DNA of 13,836 nucleotides from contig SDVU01000403.1 of the NCBI GenBank assembly GCA_016256075.1, positions 1 to 13,836 of the forward strand, written 5' to 3'. Source of the DNA: Dictyocoela muelleri (taxonomy: Eukaryota > Microsporidia). The position numbers and the translations under genes were made by a program. Below the pieces are notes generated by a model. It was not told the origin of the DNA, ran no database searches, and saw only the letters and a program-made list of their open reading frames with translations. Shown piece by piece: positions 7,700 through 13,836 of the stretch (position 1 is the first letter of the stretch; each line of letters opens with the position of its first letter).

Positions 7700-9755
7700 A
7701 TGACGGAGAAAAAAATTAGAAAGTATTTAGAAAGCCATGGTGCTTATGGATTTATTGCAGCATCACATTCGACAACCTTTCCATTTTGTATATTCTGTGA
7801 AAAAACGTTTTCAAATAGTATTATGAAACTAGGAACATTAAAAAAACATTTCATGACAGTACATCTAGATATGGAAGATTTAAGTTTAGAAAAGAGAGCT
7901 GAATTGATAAATAACTTTAAAACCCGTAATACTATTTTAAAATTTTTCGAAACAGATGCTAAAGTTAATGAAGATTTTTTAAAAACTTCATTCGAAATTT
8001 CTTTATTAATAGCTAAAAAAGGAAAACCACATACAATAGCAAAAAACTCACATTCAACCCGCTATTTCTTCTTTTTTACGGAACGTTTTAAAAATGAACG
8101 ATGAAAAAATTTCACAGTGTCCACTCATAAAGATCCAGTAATAAGGCGTATTGATAGCATGTCTGACAATATTGAGTCACAATTAATCCAAATATTGCGT
8201 GTTAAAAAAATTTCTTTGCAATTGGATGAATCCACAGTTAGAGATAGTCAATCTCTGTTATTGGCATATGTGAGATATGTAGACAATGGCGAGTTTAAAT
8301 AATAAATGCTTTTTTGTAATTCTTTGGAAGGAAAAACAACTGCAATTGATATATTCAAGGTTTTAAATGAATATCTATAAAGAATGAAATACCCTTCAAC
8401 AATATAATTTCTTGCGCTGCAGATTGTGCACCTTCAATGATGGGTAAAATAAATGGTGTCTTCAGCTTATTAAACGAAAGAATACAGATTTACTAATTGT
8501 TTACTGTGTTATTCATAGATAAAATCTTGTTGCTAAAAAATTAGCTCCTGAACTGAACCTTGTTTTATCATCTATAATTCGTTGTATTAATAAAATCAAA
8601 ACGAACCCAATGACAGAAAGGCTTTTTAAACAATTTTACAAATCTCTCGATGCTGATCATGTCAAGCTTGGTGCTCAGCGAGCCATCAGCCCCACCCTAA
8701 AAAACAGTAAAGTCCCATTCCTGTAATCATACAACATAATTCTTATTTGAAATAAGCACAAAATCACGAGATATTTCCAAATATGAAGAATTATATCATA
8801 AGAAGATTTTATAGAAACCCTCCATAAAATCTTCTTATGATATAATTCACCACATTTGGAAAGATCTCGTGATTTTGAGCTTATCTCAAATGAGAATCAT
8901 GTTGTATGCTACAGGAATAGGACTTTACTGTTTTTTAGGGTGGGGCTGATAGCCCGCTAAGCACCTCAAGCTTTTTTTATATACAGAAGTTAGATGGCTT
9001 TCAAGAGGAAACTTTATTCTACGATTTGTTGAAATGTATGAGAATATATTATCTTTTTTATATGATGATGAATGTACTGAATTTTTAAAAAATGAGTATA
9101 ATAAAAATATGAGATTTTACTTAGCAAATATCTTCAAAAAGTATAACTTTCTAAATAAACAACTACCTGGTAGGAAAACAACTTTGCTGACGTAAAGCAA
9201 AAAAATTCTTCATTTATCTCTTCTATAAAGCTAATGCGCTTTAACGTTGAAAATAACAATATGTCTGGTTTTTCAAATCTAAGCAATTTATGCATTTCAT
9301 ATAATGTTAAAAAAAATTTTAAAACGCTTAGATATGATAGTGCTGGATTTTATGGAGGGGTTTCAAGATTTGAGAAATCTAAAGTTTCCAGAATGGATGT
9401 TATGTCCGATTGAAGTAGATGTATGCACAATAAAATGTCAATTACAACCGGAGTTCTTAGAAATACAAAACGATGAAATCTTTAAAGTTAGATTTAACAC
9501 AGATGGTGTGAATATGTGGCTTTCTAATTATTTAAAAGTAAATATCCTTTTTGATACCTTATTTCTGTTATGCATTTACTACGTTTTCATCTTCTTACTT
9601 AGTTGAATGTGGTTTCAGTGCAGTTAATGATTTATTTTCCGTGAAAAAGAAAAGGTCTTGATATAACAAACAGGGGAGATTTGAGGCTTAAATTGACTGA
9701 TCTTACGCCTGAGATAGATGATATCTGTAAAAAATTCTTTAAAAGAGAAAATTAA
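7700..9755 (+). pseudogene. hAT transposase, ZBED5/FAM200/SCAND3-like, degraded
   Basis: Once a cut-and-paste transposase, it starts at ATG 7700, 98 bp inside the left terminus. The N-terminus is a BED zinc finger (C30, C33, H50, H55). It continues TFEISLLIAKKGKPHTI, then after an in-frame TGA (8102) RRIDSMSDNIESQLIQ and KISLQLDESTVRDSQ (the LDEST motif). After two adjacent TAAs (8300-8305) come LFCNSLEGKTTAIDIFKVLN, then SCAADCAPSMMGKINGVF and IVYCVIHR (the HCxxHR-type motif). MITE-2 interrupts it after YKSLDADHVKL, and it resumes with YTEVRWLSRGNF. The C-terminal dimerisation region includes DFMEGFQDLRNLKFPEW (9340-9395) and YLVECGFSAV (from about 9593), ending DDICKKFFKREN at 9755. I count at least five stops and three frame changes, so it is dead. 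The order of blocks matches ZBED5-type hAT proteins throughout. Confidence 0.9.
8670..8965. mobile_element. Palindromic MITE-2 (296 bp), Merlin-type, inside hAT
   Basis: Nearly the whole element is an inverted repeat. The left end is GGTGCTCAGCGAGCCATCAG and the right end, read inwards, is GGTGCTTAGCGGGCTATCAG. Similarity between the arms continues for about 140 bp to a short loop near 8815-8822. The exact 8-bp target-site duplication TCAAGCTT lies at 8662-8669 and 8966-8973. GG...CC tips with an 8-bp duplication fit Merlin. The tip GGTGC is also shared with the Merlin element at 10422-11649. It encodes nothing and inserted after the hAT element. Confidence 0.9.
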
Positions 9756-9894
9756 AAAGAAATTAATATTTTATGAAAAATTGTTTTATATGTAGCTAAT
9801 ATTTACCTTTTTTTATTTTTTTGGGGTATTTGGTTATATAAGGGGGTAATTTCTAGTTTTTTTAAAAAGTTTGAGAAGCTCTGAGTTAGAACTC

Positions 9895-10068
9895 AATAAA
9901 TTTATCATTTAAATAAGCTTTTAAACGCAAGATAAAAAAAAATTATAATTGATATCATTTCATCTTATTATACCTTTCGTTTTAAAAAATATAATGAAAT
10001 GGAATGATATCGATTATATATATTAATTTAAATTACAAATTTAAGCTTATTTAGAATGATAAATGTGA
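9895..10068. mobile_element. Palindromic MITE-3 (decayed foldback)
   Basis: Two arms of about 80 bp mirror each other around 9983. TTTATCATTTAAATAAGCTT on the left pairs with AAGCTTATTTAGAATGATAA on the right, and TTGATATCATTTCAT pairs with ATGGAATGATATCG. The element ends are unclear because the hAT insertion lies against the left arm. The hAT transposon probably landed in or beside this element. Confidence 0.6.
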
Positions 10069-10118
10069 CGCTAACGGCGCGCAATTATACAGGAGCCGCG
10101 ACTGGGTTCGATTTTTTG
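10062..10118 (+). other. tRNA-like fragment with B box (plus strand)
   Basis: GACGCTAACGG (a poor A box) is followed about 30 nt later by CCGCGACTGGGTTCGATTT, which has a B box missing its last two bases. The spacing and the GCGACT(A/G)GGTTCGA word match the minus-strand scrap at 3907-3966. No cloverleaf is supported. Confidence 0.3.
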
Positions 10119-10421
10119 AATGTATATTTTTTTATAAGAGTTAATTACGAATTGAAATCATACTAATTTCACTTAGAAGAAACATCGATTTTAATCATTG
10201 TACACTATTTATATTGTAGTGTATTTTGGTATTTGAGCTGTTCGAGACGTTTTATAAAAAGTCTATATATAAATTATTCAAAATAATCCCTTGGCATACA
10301 TGGTAATACGGTGAGTGACCCATTTGGGCAATCATCGAATTTATCGCCACCTATTTTAACCATTTAAAAATTTTAATCTTAAATTATCAATTTAATTAAG
10401 AAAAATCGTGATAAGAACCAG
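10119..10421. other. Spacer between MITE-3 and Merlin element
   Basis: No gene was seen. A small hairpin lies near 10199-10223 (TACACTATTTATATTGTAGTGTA). The missing head of SINE C was looked for here and not found. Confidence 0.45.
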
Positions 10422-11649
10422 GGTGCAACTTCATTTTTTACCTCCTCATTGGGTTGGGTAAAAATTATTTTTAAAAAAAAATTTTAAAAAGAATTTTAAT
10501 TATGAATAAACAGAGACAGAAGTTTTACAAAGACATCTTTTAAACTATTTTGTTTAGAATTATCAATATTCCTTTTTCTCCAAGAAAATTCTCTAAGAAA
10601 ATGAGACATGTGTAAATGGTTAATTCCTCCTCTTGATCTGTACTCCTGCTTCAAATGTGACCAAAGATTCTCGATTTCATTTGTGTTTGCTCCATCTTAA
10701 TTAACAAACCCTACATTATGGTTTACAACATTATGTCTACTCCCAAAATTAGAAACTGTCTAAGGATATGAAGGATATCCGTCAGTTATACAAATCGAAC
10801 CCCCTCTTACATATTTTTGAAAGACTTGTAAAAGAGTAGATGATTGCCGGTTGGGCACTAGTTCCAAGAAGAATTCCGACAATTACTTTCAACAATTCCT
10901 CCAACAATCCATTGTATCCCTGAAAGATCGTATTGGGAGTTAGAAGGGTCAGAATGATCTTACCATTACAAATGGCAGTTTCTCAAACTGAACCCTAATA
11001 TATTCACCTCCAATCTAGTTAAATTCTACTTCTTCTTCACAAACTGTACATAAAATAAGATCTTTTATCTTAATATAACTATTTTCGGATATTTTAGAAT
11101 GTCCTATTGTGAAGTTATAAACCCAGCAGTAAAATGCCCTTAGTAACTTGTGAAATAGTATTTCGAAATTACTAAAATTTGTTCCATGCTTTAAAGATAG
11201 TTTTGCCCCACATGATTTGTTAGGATATCTGTAGTTTCTACCGTTACTACTCGATCGGCATACATAAATTTTCATTTTCTGGCTTCTATCGTCAGTAGAA
11301 CATTTTTTACATTCTATTTCCTCAAAAAGTATCCCATGTTCAAGTAAAAAGTTAATAGCTGCTTCGTTCTCTCTAAAGAAGCTGTCGTAAATATCTAGTT
11401 ATTCAATTGCTAGCGACAGGGAATTCATAAAATAAGGTATAAAAAATAATAATTTTTTAACCACTAAAAAAATTTGAAAAATATAAGAGGTTTGAATTTT
11501 TTTTTAAAAAATACCCTTACTTCATTTTTTTATCCCTTAAAAATAACACGAATAAAAACTGTTAAAAATGACTTTTTTTCATTAACTACGTGTTTTTATC
11601 TTCTTTATTTTTGAAAAAATAAGAGGGGGTAAAAAAATGAAGTAGCACC
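10422..11649 (-). mobile_element. Merlin DNA transposon, full length but broken
   Basis: This 1228-bp element is bounded by terminal inverted repeats: GGTGCAACTTCATTTTTTAC at the left and, read inwards from the right end, GGTGCTACTTCATTTTTTTA. It encodes a single minus-strand ISXO2-like transposase (11400-10496). The length, the GG tips and the single gene are typical of Merlin. No convincing 8-bp duplication is present: the left flank AGAACCAG and right flank GTGATTCG differ. The right flank is SINE C, cut inside its tRNA head. Confidence 0.85.
10496..11400 (-). pseudogene. Merlin/ISXO2-like transposase, broken (minus strand)
   Basis: Reading down from about 11390 the protein begins LDIYDSFFRENEAAINFLLEHG. 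A zinc-ribbon-like pair ECKKC follows and then the family block KLSLKHGTNFSNFEILFHKLLRAFYCW (11115-11200). The longest clean frame, 11275-11015, ends at a TAG directly before the IGGE block, where the first catalytic Asp region should follow. Further on come GIQWIVGGI, CITDGYPSYP (second Asp), then HNVVNHNVGFVN, ANTNEIENLWSHLKQEY (third acidic residue) and REFSWRKR, ending IHN-stop at 10496-10498. I count about four stops and several frame changes. The THTNxIExxWSHLK form marks it as a different lineage from the copy at 1-401. Confidence 0.88.
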
Positions 11650-12067
11650 GTGATTCGAATCCCGCTTATGCCACTTTTTAATAAATAATGAGGGAATGAC
11701 ATTAAGCGGGAAATCTATAGAAATATAGTTTAATATACAGCTGTTCCAGTGTGGTATAGCTGATTAAGACTTGGTATAATATGACAATAAGCAGAAGAAA
11801 TTCTCCGAGGTGTGGGGATGAGTGCTGCGAGGCATCTCGGTGAAAAGCTGTGAAAAATAAAAATTCATGAAAAGCTGCTAATAACAGGTATTCTGCTGAG
11901 TTATAGATAAAACAAAAATCGCGTATACAGTTGGGCTTCTGGGTAGCTTAAGAAGTGGAGTATTAAAGGAACACCAAGAACTAAAGGTCGCATATTAAAG
12001 GTAGGAGACAGCTTTCAGGGTAGGCAGTATGTATGTTGTCAGCATGTAATATATATATATATATATG
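11650..12067 (+). mobile_element. tRNA-derived SINE, copy C (head cut at Merlin end)
   Basis: The copy starts abruptly within the B box region (GTGATTCGAATCCCGC) exactly where the Merlin right terminus stops. It then follows the family body: TTTAATAAATAATGAGGGAA, AATGACATTAAGCGG, TGATTAAGACTTGGTATAAT, ATCGCGTATACAG and GTTGTCAGCATGTAATATAT, with a (TA)n tail to 12066. The A box and the first 45-50 nt of the head are missing and were not found on the far side of the Merlin element. Transcription is therefore unlikely. Confidence 0.88.
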
Positions 12068-12087
12068 AGAGATTACAATTAATTTGG

Positions 12088-12560
12088 AGAATTTAAAACA
12101 CTCAATGATGATATGAAACATATGTTTCACGACTTGCTTTATTTATTTTATTAAAATGGGTAATTGATTCATTTTCTGCTATTGATGAAAGTATCGACGT
12201 GACATTACAAAAAAACATTATTGATTTACAAAATAATTTGTCAGCAAAAATGTCTTTTGAAGAAGAAAAGTATAATTTTTTGATTAGTACATAATGCCCG
12301 AAAAAATATTCTGATTTGGGATGAAGTAAAATTATTTATAATTGTTTTTCCAAGTTTTTATTCATATAAACTGGCTTCAGTCGGGTTAAAGACTTACATA
12401 AAACAAGAAACAGAGTTGATATTATAAAATAAGCGATATTAGATTAATTTTATACAAATCGGAACCCAACAATAAAAAAAATTTGCTATATCAATATCAG
12501 GGATCATAATTATAAAATAAATATTAAAATTAAATTTAAATGTTTATGACAATTCATATA
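12088..12560 (+). pseudogene. Second hAT transposase, C-terminal relic
   Basis: Only the C-terminal dimerisation region survives. Blocks in order: FKTLNDDMKHMF (about 12089), KWVIDSFSAIDESIDVTLQK and KNIIDLQNNLSAKMSFEEEK (12157-12270), FPSFYSYKLASVGLKTYIKQ (a decayed form of the FPSSYLxExGFSA motif, 12350-12410) and RNRVDIIK to NPTIKKICYINIRDHNYK (12408-12520). The blocks lie in different frames with several stops. The pattern is that of ZBED5-type hAT proteins, as at 7700-9755, but it is not a copy of that element at the DNA level. The upstream part is absent, replaced by SINE C. A sequence GGGGCCCGAAAAACTTTAGG at 12582 could be a remnant of the hAT 3' terminus, which is a guess. Confidence 0.75.
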
Positions 12561-12685
12561 ATAAAAAATACTAAACACGATGGGGCCCGAAAAACTTTAG
12601 GGTGCAAGAAACGTATTTTTTTAGCAAAAAAGATAGGGAAACTGTGCGTTAGAGCATTAAATTTCATTAATAAAATATAAAATTT

Positions 12686-13150
12686 GGGCCCGATAGCTCA
12701 GTGGTTAACACTCTTGAATGTAAAATTGAAGTATCGTGGCTCGAATCCCGCTGACGTCGCTCTTTAATAAATAATGAGGGAATGACATTAAGCGGTCATA
12801 ACTATATAATTATAGTAAAAATATACAGTTGTTTCATTGTAATATACCTGATTAAGACTTGGTCTAATATGACAATGAAGCAGAAGGGACACTCTTAGGT
12901 GTGGCGAAAAGTGCGGCGACGCATATCGGCAAAAAGTAGTGTAAAATAAAATTATATGAAAAGCCTCTAATTACCTGTATCCTGCTGAATCATTGATAAA
13001 ACAAAAATCACGTATACAGCTGGACTTCTGATTACCTTAGGAAGCGACGTATTATTGGAACACCAAGAACCAAAGATCACAGACCACGGTCGGAGACAAC
13101 TCTCCGGGTTGGCAGCTATGGATGTTGTCAGCATGTAATATAATTATATA
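12686..13150 (+). mobile_element. tRNA-derived SINE, copy D (best-preserved head)
   Basis: The head reads GGGCCCGATAGCTCAGTGGT with an intact A box, then GTGGCTCGAATCCCGC as the B box at about 12736-12751. Between them is a Tyr-like GTA at the anticodon position, but the anticodon stem does not pair well. The body follows the consensus closely, including GCGGCGACGCATATCGGCAA, ATCACGTATACAGCTGGACT and GGATGTTGTCAGCATGTAAT, then ATTATATATATATA as the tail. TATAAAATTT (12676-12685) and TATATAATTT (13151-13160) may be the target-site duplication with one mismatch, though the TA tail makes this uncertain. This is a good reference copy for the family. Confidence 0.9.
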
Positions 13151-13171
13151 TATATAATTTACAAATGTTAA

Positions 13172-13368
13172 GGTGCTGAACTCACCTCAGAATTAAACCT
13201 CTGAAAGAAATCAAAAAAATATTAATAAATATGTTTAGATAGAATCTCGAATCCATATTAGCTCTATGCTAGCTAATATCAGTTAAAGATTCTTCAAATA
13301 ACATATTTATTAATATATTTTGATATCTTTTTAAGGTTTAATTCTGGGCCATTTAAGGGCTCAGTACA
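13172..13368. mobile_element. Palindromic MITE-4 (197 bp)
   Basis: The arms mirror each other around 13268: CAGAATTAAACCT with ATTAATAAATATGTT and ATATTAGCT on the left recur as complements on the right. The left tip GGTGCTGA resembles the GGTGC Merlin-type tip, and the right tip reads TGTACTGA inwards. Flanking 8-mers do not match well. It lies about 60 bp before the terminal ORF and could supply promoter sequence to it or interrupt its upstream region. Confidence 0.7.
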
Positions 13369-13429
13369 AATAATTTTACTGTTCCTAATAATTATAAATT
13401 CAACATTCCCTCCAAATTTTATTTTAGCA

Positions 13430-13836
13430 ATGAAAAAATTTATTTATAAAAAATTATTCTTGCCCATACCAAAAATGCTAATAAAATATTTAAACCTTAT
13501 AAAATGCATCGCGATAATTTTAGTTTGCAAAGAAAATCTAGAATATCAAATAGAAGATGACTTGTTTGAATTATATGATAGTCTGCGTAACAAGAAAGTA
13601 GAAATGCATAGAAATTTTATCGATAAGCACGCTAAAAGAAAAATGATATGTCGAAAGAAACACGTAGATGAAAATATTAAAGTTATAAAAATTGTTACAA
13701 ACTTTAACTTTGAGTCAATAAGGATTTTTAAAGTTATCATCAGCACAAAAAATATTCCCAATTCGAAAAATGTTGATCTTGATGAAATTTTAAAAATTTT
13801 CTTGTTTTTAGGTATAAATGATAAATTTTACTGCTG
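13430..13836 (+). CDS. Unrecognised protein, 3'-partial, possible signal peptide
   Basis: A frame opens at ATG 13430 and stays open for 135 codons to the window edge; the frame itself is open from 13277. The protein begins MKKFIYKKLFLPIPKMLIKY. An alternative start is Met16 (13475), which would give MLIKYLNLIKCIAIILVCKE, a short basic then hydrophobic leader like a signal peptide or anchor. The rest is soluble and rich in Lys, Ile and Asn, including DDLFELYDSLRNKKVEMHRN and, at the edge, VDLDEILKIFLFLGINDKFY. No known domain was recognised. It is the longest undisturbed frame in the window, which favours a real gene. CCC-containing words precede both ATGs (13408, 13463), a loose resemblance to microsporidian start contexts. 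The antisense frame at 13546-13761 is hydrophobic shadow. Confidence 0.5.
   Translation, partial: MKKFIYKKLFLPIPKMLIKYLNLIKCIAIILVCKENLEYQIEDDLFELYDSLRNKKVEMHRNFIDKHAKRKMICRKKHVDENIKVIKIVTNFNFESIRIFKVIISTKNIPNSKNVDLDEILKIFLFLGINDKFYC

Larger units (their letters stand above)
7602..9883 (+). mobile_element. hAT transposon (ZBED5-like), broken, with nested MITE
   Basis: The element is bounded by an exact 8-bp target-site duplication, AGTTAGAA, at 7594-7601 and 9884-9891. The terminal inverted repeats are CAGTGCTTCTCACGGAG at the left and, read inwards from the right, CAGAGCTTCTCAAACTTTTT. An 8-bp duplication and CAG(T/A)GCTTCTCA tips are classic hAT features. It encodes one degraded transposase (7700-9755) and carries a 296-bp MITE inside that gene. 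Without the MITE and its extra duplication it is about 1.98 kb, shorter than intact relatives, so internal deletions are likely. Confidence 0.92.

Noticed and set aside
8117-8302. Separate small gene starting at GTG 8117
   Set aside because: It is in the same frame as the hAT N-terminus and continues the same transposase after one TGA.
9304-9606. Independent 100-codon gene
   Set aside because: It matches the C-terminal region of the hAT transposase, lies between its terminal repeats, and its start is an internal Met.
12686-12760. Functional tRNA gene at the SINE D head
   Set aside because: The pol III boxes are good but the anticodon and acceptor stems do not pair, and the same head starts several long repeat copies, so it is a SINE promoter.
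13546-13761. 71-codon minus-strand ORF with membrane-like segments
   Set aside because: It is antisense to the longer open plus-strand frame at 13430-13836; the hydrophobic runs are complements of Lys/Asn/Glu-rich codons.
1-13836. LTR or virus-derived element
   Set aside because: No long terminal repeats, reverse transcriptase, integrase of the retroviral type, capsid or envelope-like frames were recognised.

Overview
This is an A/T-rich eukaryotic window made almost entirely of transposable-element debris. It holds no intact cellular gene, only one plausible coding region, which runs off the right edge. The mix of Merlin (ISXO2-like) and ZBED5-type hAT transposases, a tRNA-headed SINE family with (TA)n tails and many palindromic MITEs points to an invertebrate animal or a transposon-rich microsporidian. 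The K/N/I-rich right-end reading frame leans slightly towards the latter. The host cannot be fixed from the sequence. No rRNA, credible functional tRNA, CRISPR array or bacterial operon was seen, and no LTR or virus-derived element was recognised.

Layout, left to right. 1-401: 3' part of a Merlin transposase with one stop in frame. 736-1232: SINE copy A (minus) between target-site duplications. 1355-3205: a giant foldback element of about 1.85 kb, with three nested layers of tandem repeats mirrored in both arms, TACAGT ends and a TA duplication. 3258-3586: palindromic MITE-1. 3600-4830: low-complexity DNA with a tRNA-like scrap, a 28-bp palindrome, a short tandem repeat and two short ORFs. 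4831-5706: an unclassified element with terminal inverted repeats that encloses old SINE copy F. 6141-6615 and 6953-7431: SINE copies B (plus) and E (minus), each with clear target-site duplications. 7594-9891: a degraded ZBED5-like hAT transposon with exact 8-bp duplications, itself interrupted by the Merlin-type MITE-2 (8670-8965). 9895-10068: palindromic MITE-3. 10422-11649: a full-length but broken Merlin element (minus) that abuts the truncated head of SINE C (11650-12067). 12088-12560: C-terminal relic of a second hAT transposase. 12686-13150: SINE D. 13172-13368: palindromic MITE-4. 13430-13836: an unrecognised ORF on the plus strand.

The parts work together only as parasites. The SINE copies need a LINE supplied in trans, and none is visible here. 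MITE-2, and probably MITE-1, have the GG...CC ends and 8-bp duplications expected of Merlin-mobilised non-autonomous elements. The nesting gives a partial chronology: hAT-1 is older than MITE-2. The two most unusual structures are the mirrored three-layer foldback element and the six-copy SINE family.
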